Below are positions 11,156 to 23,271 of a stretch of DNA of 64,000 bases, in pieces. The position numbers and the translations under genes were made by a program. The DNA is taken from positions 76,921,285-76,985,284 of the forward strand of contig JALGQZ010000002.1 of NCBI GenBank assembly GCA_023105745.1. The letters are read 5' to 3'. The DNA comes from Austropuccinia psidii. Lineage: Eukaryota > Basidiomycota > Pucciniomycetes > Pucciniales > Sphaerophragmiaceae. How positions within the stretch are numbered: position 1 is the first letter of the stretch; each line of letters starts with the position of its first letter. The notes under the pieces were generated by a model, which had not been told where the DNA came from, searched no databases, and was given only the letters and a program-made list of their open reading frames with translations.

Positions 11156-12860
11156 TGGTTTCCATCCAGAGCACAATTGTGCATTCTGAATACTGGCGTC
11201 AAGAATTCTCTTAAATTTTTTGTTTTTTCTTCTCTTTCTGATGTTTTTTACAGTATTCTCATTGATTCTGGTGCTACACACTCATTTATTGCAAAGCAGC
11301 TTGTTCACAAGGATTCATTGACTACGTCAGAACTTTCAGAGAAGATTCCTATTATCATTTTGGACTCCTCTGAGTCCCCTTTCTTATTTGTGACTCACCA
11401 TACTAAATATATGGTTGAGCTCCCTTCCTTCCCAAGCTTTGAATGAGACTTTTTAGTCATTGATACTCCCAAGGGAGAAGACCTCATATTGGGCTTTGAC
11501 TTTCTAAATCATTTTGATCCTTATATTGATTGGAGGAAAGGGATGATCATAAGGACTATTGGGAGCCTCCCAATTCTTTCCGTAATGACTTGTCTTCTGC
11601 CAAATCATGTGCAGCTCTGGTTGGTGATTCTAGAACACCATCATTTGCATCTTCTGTCCATATTCCTTCTATAAATTCCTCTCAGTCATTACCATTATCT
11701 GGAGATGAAGTCTTCAAAGATATTCAAGATGTTGGAGAAGATAATTCTGTATCTTCACTTCATCTATTCTTTGGGAATATGGACCTTCCTCCTCCATCTT
11801 ATCATGACTCCCTGGAGGAGTTGTGGTATGAAGAGGAAGAGCCAGAAGAGGTAGAAACTGTGATGAAGTTTGTTCCTTCTACTTATCACCAATATTTGGA
11901 TTTATTCTCCAAGGTGAAAGCAGAGAAACCTCCTCCTCACCGTGCCTGTGATCATCATATCAAGCTGGAGGGGTCTCTACCTCCAGTTGGGGTGATCTAC
12001 TCTTTATCCAAAAAAGAGTCAGATACACTCAGGGCCTATATTTCAGAGAATGTAGAGAAAGGTTTCATCCGTCCAAGATCCTCTTCAACAGGAGAACCTG
12101 TCCTCTTTGTCATAAAGAAAGATGGTGGCCTCCGTTTGTGTGTTGATTACCACAAAGTCAATGCTGTTACTAGGAAGAACAAGTATCCTGTTCCTCCTAT
12201 GAATCAGCTTCTCAATGTCTTTAATGGTTCTTCTATCTTCTCCAAGATTGATTTACGTGGTGCATATAACCTGCTCAGAATCAAGGAGGGTGATGAACAT
12301 TTAATGTGCTTCAGAACTAAATATGGCAGTTTTGAGTACTTGGTTATGCCATTTGGGCTCACCAATGCTCCTGCCTCTTTTCAGAATCTTGTCAATGATA
12401 TTTTCCAAGATCTGCTTGATATTTATATTGTGGCTTATTTGGATGACATTATGGTCTTTTTCAAATCTGAGGAAGAACATGTCACTCATGTGTCCACCGT
12501 TTTTTCCAGACTCAGAGCCAATACCTTTTTGCTAAGGCTTCAAAGTGCCTTTTTCATGTCTCTAGTGTAGAATACCTTGGTTATGTTGTTTCTTCAGAAG
12601 GCCTCAATATGGACCAAGCAAAATTCCAGCAGATTCTCAATTGGCCACCTCCAAGAAACCTCAAGGCTCTTCAATCATTCCTTGGCTTTGCCAACTTATA
12701 CCGCCGTTTCATCAAGAATTATCCAAAGAAGATCAGTCCACTCACCAATTTCCTCAAGAAAGATTCCTGTTTCCCCCTGAATGAGGAAGCTCTCAGTCAG
12801 TTTCACCAACTCAAAGAGGCTTTCACCACCGCTCCAATCCTTCTCTACCCACCATCGTAG
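11117..12860 (+). pseudogene. Ty3-A protease and reverse transcriptase (broken)
   Basis: Entered by -1 frameshift from gag. The aspartic protease has its catalytic motif in ILIDSGATHSFIA and a C-terminal LILGFDFLNHF. Reverse transcriptase follows with motif A (SKIDLRGAYNLLRI), MPFGLTNAPASFQN and the catalytic YLDD. Damage: TGA at 11444-11446 in place of the Trp of Ty3-C; a frameshift near 11545-11575; a 1-nt deletion near 12526 after SRLRAN. The last part (FLGFANLYRRFIKNY) ends at TAG 12858-12860, where the frame changes to RNase H as in Ty3-B and Ty3-C. Confidence 0.9.
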
Positions 12861-14793
12861 AGACCGATGCATCTGATTATGCCTTGGGTTCTGTACTGAG
12901 TCAGGTCTCTGACTCAGGAAAACATCCCATTGCATTTGACAGCCGCAAGCTCATCCCAGAAGAGCTCAACTATGAGATTCATGACAAGGAACTCCTTGGC
13001 ATAGTCTGTGCTCTCAAGCGCTGGATGGCTTTTGTCCTTTCTCTTTCCTCTCCTTTTGAATTTCTCACCAATCATTCTTCCCTCCAATATTTCATGCCTT
13101 CCAAAGTACTCACTCACCGTCAAGCCCGCTGGGCTGAGTTCCGTTTCTCAATCACTTACTACATGGCCGCCTAGCTACTCTTCCGGATGCCTTATCACGT
13201 TGGGATGACGTCTATCTGGAGAGGGGGGAGGATTTAATCAGCAATAATACAATGAACTTTCAACAGCTCATCAAGCAGGATGAAGTCTGACCTTCAAAAT
13301 ATTTTTCAAATTTGATTGATTCAATTCAGAAGGCTCTATGGCAAGATGCTCAGTACAGAAGTATCCTTCAAGAATTGGGCAAAGGTAAATCCATTCAGGA
13401 TTATTCTCTGGATTCCTCTTCCCAACTCCTTCTCTTCAAAGATTGGGGTGTGGTCCCAAATGACCCCACAATTCAACTCAGCATTCTTCAAAAGCATAAT
13501 GACTCTCCTCTAGCTGGACACCCTGGCCAAGAGAAGACTCTCAAACTTGTCAAGCGGGATTTCCACTGGTCCGGCATGACTCAATTCATCAAGGATTATG
13601 TCTCATCCTGTCAACAGTGTTCAAGAAACAAGAATATTAACCACAAGAAGTTTGGAGTCCTTAAACCTCTTCCAATTTCAAATGGTCCTTGGATTTGTCT
13701 TTCAATGGACTTCATCACTCAACTGCCACTGTCCAGCTCATTTGACTCAATCCTTGTCATAGTGGACAGATTCTCAAAAATGGCAGTTTTCATTCCAACA
13801 ATGTCTTCAATCACTTCATTAGATTTGGCCCATTTATTCATCAAGAATATCCTTTCAAAGCATGGCCTTCCTTCAAGCATTGTCAGTGATAGAGGTCCCC
13901 CTTTTTTTTCTTCCTTTTGGACCAATCTTTGTCAGCAGCTCAATATTTCAAGAGATTTGTCAACTGCTTAAAATCCAGAAACTGATGGACAGACAGAAAG
14001 GGTAAATCAGATACTAGAACATTATCATCAAGATGATTGGAACACCTGGCTCCCTCTGGCTGAATTTGCCTACGATAATTCTGATCACTCTTCAACCAAG
14101 CAATCCCCGTTTTTGACTGTTTATGGAAGAGATCCACAATTTGACTCAGTTTACATAACTGAAGATACTCCTGCTGGAATGTTATCAACAAAAATCCAAT
14201 CAGTACAGAAAGATGTCAAGATAGAATTTGAAGTTACCATAAACCAGTTTAAGAGGTATGCAGATAAAAGTAGAGCAAGTCCACCTGTTTTCAATCCTGG
14301 TGACATGGTATGGCTTTCTTCCAAGAACATCAAATCAACCAGAGCCACCAGAAAACTGTCTGAAGGATCATTGGGTCCTTTTCCAATCTTGAAGAAAGTC
14401 AGTACTCATGCTTATCACCTCAAGCTTCCATCTCAATGGAAATCCCTCCACCCAGTCTTCCATATTTCACTCTTGGAACCAGTCAAGACATCAACAATCC
14501 CAAATCGGCATCAAGAGCCTCCTCCTCCAATCATCATTGAAAAAGAATAGGAATGGGAAGTCTCTCAAATACTGGATTCAAAGCTCAAGAGAAGAAATTT
14601 ATGGTATCTGGTGGAATGGAAAGGTTTCACTCAATACTCAGAAAGATCCACATGGAAAACAGCTGAAAACCTCAAGAATTGTCCTGAACTTGTCAAATAT
14701 TTCCATTCTTTGTATCCTGACAAGCCAGGACCCAATTCTTCAAAATCTTTATCTTTTATGGTGCTTGGTGGGGAGGGGAATTACCAAAAGTAA
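12836..14793 (+). pseudogene. Ty3-A RNase H, integrase, chromodomain (broken)
   Basis: RNase H starts in the -1 frame with [14 protein letters not shown] and includes [13 protein letters not shown]. It is cut near 13170 by a frameshift and small deletion. Integrase: zinc finger H...H...CQQC (13497-13620); core with SMDFITQ, IVSDRG and ETDGQTER. TAA follows DLSTA near 13969, and a stretch after the integrase core (YLRMYVS in Ty3-C) is missing. Next come the GPF-containing tail and, after TAG at 14548-14550, a chromodomain (EWEVSQILDSK...YLVEWKGF) to 14793. The C-terminal stop used by Ty3-B and Ty3-C is lost, so the frame reads on about 12 codons. Confidence 0.9.
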
Positions 14794-15508
14794 GTCCCAC
14801 TCCTGGTATGCACCTTCAGGGGTATTCTACTCTTCCTTGTTGTAAGCATCACCTTGGCCACTCTGTGAGCACTTTGCAATTTGGACACAGATCTTTGGCC
14901 TGGATTTCAACATCAATTGCAATTTATGGCCATTTCCACTTGGGCAAATGGACCATTCCTTTCTCATTTTCATTCCCAAGATATTATCCCTTCAACACAT
15001 TCTTTTATCAAAATGTTTCTTATTTATGGCACTGGCAGTATTGGTAACTACCAAAAGTAAGTTCCTCTCCTGGTTTGCACTTCCCTGAGGGGTCTACAAT
15101 CTTTCAAACCATCACCTTGGCCACTCTGTGAGAACCTGGCATTAAATTCTTTTATCCAGGTCCTTGGCCACTTTCAAAATCAACTGTCAAAATCCATGAT
15201 GAAGATTGGTCTCCCCCTCAAAATTCATTTTTCTTTTTGTTTTCTTTTACTTTTTTATTCTTTATATCTTCTTAAGTTTCTTTTCTCATAAATCTTAATG
15301 CCAAAATCATGTCTTCAACATTTTCAAGCCAAATTTCAAGAGAAGACCAAATCAACGTCGATTCATATGCCAACACTTTTATCAGTTCAAATTTTCTCTG
15401 CAAGATTCAAAACCTCTGGAATCCCCACGTCACATCCGTCTCAGCAGCCTCAACAGGCTTCTACCTTTTCTTGGTTCTCAGGAGCTCACCATTCAAGGTA
15501 GGGGGTAC
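14755..15508 (+). repeat. Ty3-A 3' region: two direct repeats and polypurine tract
   Basis: Two imperfect direct repeats of about 150 bp start at 14755 and 15023. Each begins TTTATGG, contains ACCAAAAGTAAGT (a splice-donor-like motif) and carries a TCACCTTGGCCACTCTGTGAG block. They are also present in Ty3-B (about 20890-21295) and Ty3-C (45163-45309 and 45430-45578). The polypurine tract AAGGTAGGGGGTAC (15495-15508) ends at the 3' LTR. No gene is supported. Confidence 0.75.
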
Positions 15509-17119
15509 TGTCACAACCACAAAGAATGACCCTCCTCCATTGGTGTTGTGGCAATTGCAACCTGGGACCAAGTTGGGGCCAATTGTCCATGCCATATCTT
15601 TATGGCCAATTTGTCCCCTTCTGGTTCTCTATGTCACTTTGGCTATATCACTATTCCCTCGCCTTTTATGGCCTCAAGCCATATCCTGTCATCATTGGCC
15701 TCCTTGGCCAATTCTCATATCCCCAACCCCAGGCTTCTATCTTTTTTTGAGCCTGGGGTGGTCTCTCTGTCTCCCATGGGGCTCTGGACCCCCTAGCCCT
15801 CATCATTGTTTTTGGGCACACCCTTTTCATTAGGGGGGTCCTGGCCTAAATGGCCTTTTTGGGCCATTTAGGCCCTCTACAGTCCATGGGGCGTAATCAC
15901 GGTCCACGGCCGGTACGCCGCGGTCTGTGGTCTGTGGGCCATGTAGGCCCCTTTCGGCCTAATCCAATGAGGCCAAAGGGGGAAGCCCATTAGCCCCCAA
16001 GGCCAGGTGGGTCCCAAACCACAATTTCACCCAAAATGGCCATAAGACCCTCAGGACCCAATTTTGGCCAATAATCACCGTGGACCATTTTTTCAGCCCA
16101 TGGACTCTGAAACCACCAGAGGCCACCGGAACAGCTCATCTCAATCTTTCCCAACACCTTAAGGGGAATTCTTCCACTCCTCCATGCACCCCATACTCAA
16201 GGTTGCAGAAGTGGTGCATATATGGTATTATATACCATTATGCACCATTTTTGCTCAGCAATTCAATTGTGACGTTTTTAGTACCCAATTCTATCTTTCC
16301 AAATCAAGGTCCCAAATCCAACGCCCATTTTGAAGGAGGATTTCTTAACTTATCAGTCTGGCAATCCATGGCAGCAATCAGAAGACCACTCAAGGATCTC
16401 AATCACCTGGCCCTGCAGGAGTTGGGTTGTCAATTTCATTCAGGATTATTCCAAGGGCATTCTCAGAGTTTATACATCATTTCAATCAGTTTTCAAGGCA
16501 TCAATTATTTCAATACTCCTTGGGCAACTCAATTGGTCCATACAGGCATCAATCAATCAACCTGTATGTACTTGGCCCAATTGGGCCAATTCATATTCCA
16601 CTGTGGGAATCCAGTCACACAGTTCAAGATTCAAGATGGCCAGATCTGTATTGACCCAATTCAGACAATACAGCTGGTGACTCACCTTCCAGGGTCAGTC
16701 CTTCAACTTTTCACATATACTGGCCACCTTTCAGCACCTGGGGACTTTGTCCCCAGTTAATTAATATATTGGATTTATTATTATCTTGATTTTCTTTTAC
16801 TTTATTAAATCTAATACTGATAATATTGAGTCAGTCATCCAGAACCCCTTCTCTTTTCTTCCTTGCCTTTCAGTGGATATTGGTGGTCATATCCTTTACT
16901 AATTCCATTTCCTTTTCTGGCAGGTTGAAACATTGAATTGAGGATTCACTTGGTTGGATTCTTATCTTTTCTTTTTATCTTTGGCATACTTGTCTTTTCC
17001 CTTTCTTCTTCTTTAAAGAAATTAATATTTATTATTCCTTATATCTTTTGGAGCCCTCCAAGTGAGTTCTTGATTCTTGAGTGCCAGGCCCTCTTGCTTC
17101 CATAAGAGCCCCTGTGACA
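15509..17119 (+). repeat. Ty3-A 3' LTR (1611 bp)
   Basis: Same ends as the 5' LTR, but it differs by several indels. The largest is a GC-rich, CGG-rich segment at about 15875-15950 that the 5' LTR lacks. It ends CCTGTGACA, followed by the target-site copy GGTAG. Confidence 0.92.
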
Positions 17120-18832
17120 GGTAGCTCCATAGAGAAGATAATCTCAAATTAACTCTATGAGGTGGTAATATGGAAAATACTTCACTATCACATCATGAAT
17201 ACCTCATAAAGGAATTGTGGAAATATTTTTTTTTCTCAATATCACACCAAAATGATGGGATTGCAAGAAATCCCATGTTACATATACACTAAGAATAGTT
17301 TTATGCATTTTTGAGGCACTTGAAACTATGGTATTCCTGCATAAAAATTTGGTACACCCATGGTGGATATCAGTCTTAAAGCGTGAATTACTATTTTTGA
17401 CATGAAAATAGCTAAGGGTGACAAAAGACATCAAAGAGAGCCATAATATCCAAGTTGTGAGGCCTCTGAGGCATGGAGAGCTCTAAAGCTCGCATACATG
17501 GCTTATTATGGCCCAATCAGTATACTAAAACCTTTTTGGAACCTAGTTACCAAGTTAAAATCTCATTTAATCATAAGAAAATTTCAAATAAGCTGCTATT
17601 TTGACATGAAAAGGAGGTAAAGAGCAAATTAGACTCCTGTAACCATGTCAATTCTTAATTATTTTCCATGGATAACTCTTAAAATATTAATCCAAACCCT
17701 TTTTGTACTAGTATTGATTGATTTACCTCATAGCAACCTGCTACAATGTTTTATTTGCAATTCTATGTAGAAATGATGTAAAAACTTCAAAAATCAATTA
17801 GAAACACAATTCTAGATTAATCCCTATGAAGCTTTCAGGACCAATGTAGAACAGTATGACCGACAAATAAACAAAGAATAATAATTTTTTCATAAGTAAA
17901 ATTATAAGTTTTACTTACAGTCCATTATTGATGATTCCATTTCAAATGCTTAATCTTCAAAAATTCACAGAAAATACAGACTGTGAATGAATTCCCAATA
18001 ACATTGATAAATTTGAGAAATTAATCTAAATTTTGAATTAAGAGAAGATTTACGGTTGTTCCTCCTTTAATTCTTAACCATAAATGGGTTGGTAGTCACA
18101 TAAAATCTTTAATTAAATAATTATGATAATCTTACATGACAACAGATGATGCAATCAATAATCCAAACAGAATTATTGCTTTTTAACCCACTTTTTTTCA
18201 GTTTTCTCCATGGAATGCCTCTGTGAGCTGTTGTTGACTTAAAAGAGGCCTCCTCTTGTTGTTTTTTTCCAAATCATCTTATTACCCAATTATACCATTA
18301 TTGCCAAGAAGTAAGTATTAGTTAAAATCTTTTCTAAAGTGTTTTAAATCTTTCATCATCAATCAGAAAGACATGAAATCATATAATTGAATTATAATGT
18401 GTTTTATTATTGTTATAAATAAATTCTGGTCCATTAAATGCATAATTTATCTGTCAAATCTTTCCTACCAGATTCTTTCCAAGGTTCATTGTAGTATTAG
18501 TGAGTGGTCTTAATTAAATTTTTCAAGCTTCTATCTATTATTAGTTTTCTTCAATAATTATATTCATAATTATTCTGGCAAAAGATAATTATACATTAAA
18601 ATAATCTTATTATTTTAATACAGAAGTTTTATTATTACATAATTATTGTAATTGATTCTTGTAGACAATTACTGCTTACTGTTATAATCACTGGTAGTGT
18701 ATAAAAATTAAAATAAACAATTAATTAATTGATAATTTAATTGTGGCTATAATAATTTCAATTATTATATTTTTCTAAGAACAGTCATAGTACTGTTGAT
18801 TAATAGTAATATTATCAACAGTTTCATAGACA
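17120..18832 (+). repeat. Ty3-G 3' LTR, second part
   Basis: Continuation of the LTR begun at 7304; GGTAG 17120-17124 is the duplicated target. Bases 17150-17310 match the reverse complement of 6550-6700. Bases 18660-18832 match the far end of the Ty3-F LTR (CAGTCATAGTACT...TTTCATAGACA). Without Ty3-A the LTR is about 1.9 kb. It ends inside the gag of Ty3-D. Small open frames here look like chance. Confidence 0.8.
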
Positions 18833-18957
18833 CATTGTACACTTTTACCTGCTTTCTAGGGAAGCCCCTTGATGACCCTTTCCTGTTTTGAGGCCTCTTG
18901 AAGAATTTTTGAATTGGTTGCTTTCCACCACAATAAGTGCAGAAAACTTCCTTAATC
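18833..18957 (-). pseudogene. Ty3-D gag zinc-knuckle fragment
   Basis: The minus strand reads KEVFCTYCGGKQPIQKFFKRPQNR, where Ty3-C has EGLCTYCGGKHSLES.FKRPQNK. So this is the zinc-knuckle end of an older, diverged gag of the same lineage; the knuckle His and third Cys are gone. It continues across Ty3-B at 28734. The last five bases, TAATC (18953-18957), are the Ty3-B target site. Confidence 0.8.
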
Positions 18958-20527
18958 TGTCACAGGGGCTCTTATGGAAGCAAGAGGGCCTGGCACTCAG
19001 GAATCAAGAACTCACTTGGAGGGCTCCAAAAGATGATAAGAAATACTATGGAATGTATTTCTTAAGCAGGAAATAGAGAGAGGAAAAATATGCCAAAGAT
19101 AAGAAAGAATAAGAAAAATGAAGCCAGAGGCCAAAATAAAAGGAAGCCAAAGCAAAGAAGCCAACCAAGTGAATCCTCAATTCACTTTTTCAACCTGCCA
19201 GAAAGAACAATGGAATTAGTAAAGGATATGACCACCAATATCCACTGACAGGCAAAGAAAGAAAGAGAAAAAGGTGCTAATGACTGAATTAAGGTTATCA
19301 GTATTAACTTTAATAATGTAAAAGAAAATAAGGATAAAAATAAATCCAATATATTAATTAACTGGGGAAAAGGTCCCCAGGTGATGAAAGGTGGCCGGTA
19401 TATGTGAAAAGCTGAAAGATTGATCCTGGAAGGTGGATCAAATGACTGTATTGTTCAAATCGGGAAATACAGTTCTGGCCATCTTGAAATTTGAACTGTG
19501 TGATGGAATTCACACAGTGGAATAAGAAATGGCCCAATTGGGCCAAGGCCATACAGGCTGATTGAATAAGGCCTGTACGGATGAATTGGGTTGTCCAAGG
19601 AGTATTGAATACTTGATGTCTTGACAACTGATTTAAATGATGTAATACCTCTTGAGAATTGACCTTAGAATAATCCTGAATGAATTGTACCAACCCAACT
19701 CCTGCAGATACAGGTGGTTGGGATCCTTGAATGATCTTCTGAATTGCCGCCATGGATTGCCAGACTGATGAGCTGAAAAGTCCTCCTTTGAAATGGGCGT
19801 TGGAATTATGGACCTGGAAATGGAAAGGTGGAATTGGGTCCTGAAAACGTCACCATTGGATTGCTGAGTAAAAATGGTGCATAATGGTATATAATACCAT
19901 ATATGCACCACACCTGCAATCTTGAGTACAGAGTGCATGAAGGAAAGGAAAGAATTCCCCTTAAGTTGAGGGGAAGGTTTTTCTGAGCTGATCTGGTGGC
20001 CTCTGGTGGTTGCCAGAGGCCATGGTGGAAATATTGATCCATGGTGGTCCATGGCCAAAATTGGGTCCTACGGGATTTATGGCCAAAAGGGTGTCCAAGA
20101 GGGATTTGGTCATTTTTGGGTCCAAGGAAATCATGGCCAAAGTTGGCTCAGGTGGGCCCAATTGTGGTTTGGGGCCTAATTGGCCTACGGACCGTAGAAG
20201 CCGTAGGGGGCCTAAATGGCCCAAAAAGGCCATTTAGGCCAAAACCCCCATAATGAAAGGGGTTGGCCAGAGGCCAATGATGATGGCTAGGGGGTCCGGA
20301 CCCCCCCCAGGCCCAAAATAAAAGATGAAGGCCTGGGGGTTGGTGAGGTGATAATTGGCCAAGAAGGCCAATGATGGCAGGATATGGCCTGAGGCCATAA
20401 ATGATGGTTGAGAGGGGCTATGGCGTAAAAACCATAAAACACCCAAGGGGGCCAATTGGCCCCATCTGGGCTCCAGGTTGGATTGCCGCAGCCATCAAGG
20501 AGGAGGGCCAAACTTGTGGTTGTGACA
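18958..20527 (-). repeat. Ty3-B 3' LTR (1570 bp)
   Basis: Plus-strand ends TGTCACAGGGGC and GGTTGTGACA. It is preceded in sense by the polypurine tract GGTAGGGGGGTAC (20528-20540 on plus). It is shorter than the 5' LTR because of small deletions, for example of the block around 28635-28655. Confidence 0.93.
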
Positions 20528-21299
20528 GTACCCCCCTACCTTGAATGGTGAGCTCCTGAGCACCAAGATAAGGTAGAAGCCTGTTGAGGCTATTAAGTTG
20601 GATTCAACGGAGGGATTCCAGAGGTATTTGATCTTTGAAAGGAAAAATTTTGAACTGATAATAGTGTTGGAATATGAATTGAGGTTGACGTAGTCTTCTC
20701 TTGACATTTGGCTTTGAAAATGTTGAAGGATTGAATTGACGTAGAATTTTGGCATAAAAATTATAATAAAAGAAAATTGAAATGATAAAGAAAGAAAATA
20801 AAATAAAAAAGAAATAAAAAGAAACATTTTGAGGGGGAGTCCAATCTTCATCACGGATTTTGAGAATTGAATTGAGAGTGGCCAGCGTACCTGGAAAAGA
20901 GATTTGATGCCAGGTGCTCACAAAGTGGCCAAGGTGATGTTTTGGACAGATTGTAGACCCCTCAGGGAAGTGCACACCGGGAGAGGAACTTCCTTTTGGT
21001 AGTTGCCAATCCCGCCAGTGCCATAAAAGAAAACAAACTGGTTAAGGATTGAATTGAATTGGGAAACTTGGAAAAGAAGTAAAAGGGTGAATGGCCCATT
21101 TGTCCAAGTGAAAATGGCCATAATTTTGGAATTGAATGTTGAAAAGCCAGGCCAATATCTGTGTCCAAAATTGCAAAGTGCTCACAGAGTCGCCAAGGTG
21201 ATGCTTACAACAGATAAGGGTAGAATACCCCAAAAGGTGCATACCAGGAGTGGGACTTACTTTTGGTAATTCCTCTCCCCACCAAGCACCATAAATGAA
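20528..21299 (-). repeat. Ty3-B 3' region with direct repeats
   Basis: Between the pol stop and the 3' LTR. The two direct-repeat units start (sense) near 21295 and 21026. Both have the AAAAGTAAGT-like donor motif (one reads AAAAGGAAGT) and the CACCTTGGC block. The polypurine tract lies next to the LTR. No gene is supported. Confidence 0.65.
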
Positions 21300-23271
21300 T
21301 CAAGCTTTTGAAGAATTGGGACCCGGCTTGTCAGGATATAAAGAATGAAAATCTTTGATAAGTTCAGGACAATTCTTGAGGTTTTCGGCTGGTTCCCAAG
21401 TGGATCTTTCTGGGTCTTGACTGAAACCTTTCCATTCCACCAGATGCCATAATTTTCTTCTGTTGAGCTTTGAGTCCAGTATTTGGGAGACTTCCCATTC
21501 CTCTTCTTCTTCAATGATTATTGGAGGAGGAGGCCCTTGATGCCGCTTTGGGATTGTTGATGTCTTGACTGGTTCCAAAAGAGAGATATGGAAGACTGGG
21601 TGGATGGATTTCCATTGAGATGGAAGCTTGAGGTGGTAAGCATGAGAACTGACTTTCTTCAAGATTGGAAAAAGGACCCAACCATCTTTCGGATAGTTTT
21701 TTGGTGGGTCTGGTTGATTTGATGTTCTTGGAACAAAGCCATACCATGTCACCAGGATTGAAAACAGGTGGACTTGCTCTACCTTTATCTGCATACCTCT
21801 TAAACCGGTTTATGGCGATTTCAAGTTCTCTCTTGACATCTTGCTGTACTGATTGGATCTTTGTTGATAACTTTCCAGCAGGAGTATCTTGAGTGATGTG
21901 AACTGAATCAAATTGTGGATCTCTTCCATAAACAGTGAAAAACGGTGATTGCTTGGTTGAAGAGTGATCAGAATTATTGTAGGCAAATTCAGCCAGAGGG
22001 AGCCAGGTGTTCCAATCATCTTGATGATAACTGACATACATCCGAAGATACTGTTCTAGTATCTTATTTACCCTCTCTGTCTGTCCATCAGTTTCTGGGT
22101 GATAAACAGTTGACAAGTCTCTTGAAATCTTGAGCTGCTGACAAAGATTGGTCCAGAAGGAAGAAACGAAGAGTGAACCTCTATTACTGACAATGCTTGA
22201 TGGAAGGCCATGCTTTGAGAAAATATTCTTGATGAATAAATGGGCCAAATCCAGTGAAGTGATTGAAGACATTGTTGGAATAAAAACCACCATTTTTGAG
22301 AATCTGTCCACTATGACAAGGATTGAGTCAAAGGAATTGGACAGTGGCAGTTGAGTGATGAAATCCATTGAGAGACAAATCCCAGGACCATTTGGAATTG
22401 GAAGAGGCTTGAGGAATCCAAACTTCTTATGATGAATATTCTTGTTTCTTGAACACTGTTGACAGGATGAAACATAATCCTTGATGAATTGAGTCATGCC
22501 GGACCAGTGGAAATCCTGCTTGACAAGTTTGAGAGTCTTCTCTTGGCCAGGGTGTCCAGCTAGAGGAGAATCGTGATGCTTTTGAAGAATGCTGAGTTGC
22601 ATTGTGGAGTCATTTGGGACTACCACCCGATCTTTGAAGTGAAGAAGTTGGGAGGAGGAATCAATAGAGTAATCTTGGACATATTTACCTTTACCCAAAT
22701 CTTCAAGGATACTTCTGTACTGAGGATCTTGCCATACTGCCTTCTGAATTGAGTCAATCAGATTTGAAAATGACTCCACCTTGACTGCAAAGAACTTTGA
22801 GGGTTGAACTTCATCTTTCTTAATGAGTTGCTGAAAATTCATTGGATTCTTGCTGATGAAATCCTCCCCCCTCTCCGGATAAACGTCATCCCGACATGAT
22901 AAAGCATCCGGAAGAGTAGCCAGGCGGCCAGGGCGGTAAGTGATTGAGAAATGAAATTCAGAAAGGAATTCAGCCCAACGGGCTTGATGGTGAGTAAGGA
23001 TCTTTAATGACATAAAGTACTGGAGAGAAGAATGATCGGTGAGAACTTCAAAAGGGGAAGACAGAGAAAGAAGAAAAGCCCTCCAGCGCTTGAGAGCCCA
23101 TACTATGCCAAGGAGTTCCTTGTCATGAATCTCATAGTTAAGCTCCACTGGAATAAGCTTGCGGCTGTCGAATGCAATGGGATGTTTTCCTGAGTCAGAG
23201 ACCTGACTCAGTACAGCACCCAAGGCATAATCGGATGCATCAGTCTCTACAATAGTGGGTAGAGAAGGATT
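21300..23271 (-). pseudogene. Ty3-B RNase H, integrase, chromodomain
   Basis: One long open stretch from [19 protein letters not shown] through RNase H ([19 protein letters not shown]) and integrase. Integrase has a zinc finger (H...AGHPGQ...SSCQQC), a core with SMDFITQ, IVSNRGS and ETDGQTERVN, then the GPF tail. The second catalytic Asp context reads SNRG, where Ty3-A and Ty3-C have SDRG, so integrase is likely dead too. A frameshift near 21670 (after WLGPF) separates the tail and chromodomain (EWEVSQILDSKL...LVEWKGF, to 21300). It starts in the -1 frame relative to RT, after a deletion shared with Ty3-A and Ty3-C. Confidence 0.9.

Larger units (their letters stand above)
7512..17119 (+). 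mobile_element. Ty3-A: full-length chromovirus LTR retrotransposon
   Basis: A complete but inactive Ty3/gypsy element of about 9.6 kb: 5' LTR 7512-9094, leader, gag, protease-RT, RNase H-integrase-chromodomain, 3' region with direct repeats, polypurine tract, 3' LTR 15509-17119. Both LTRs begin TGTCACAACCAC and end CCCCTGTGACA. It is flanked by GGTAG (7507-7511 and 17120-17124), so it inserted by integrase into the Ty3-G LTR. Its genes carry many stops, frameshifts and deletions, more than Ty3-B or Ty3-C, so by coding decay it is the oldest of the three. Confidence 0.95.
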
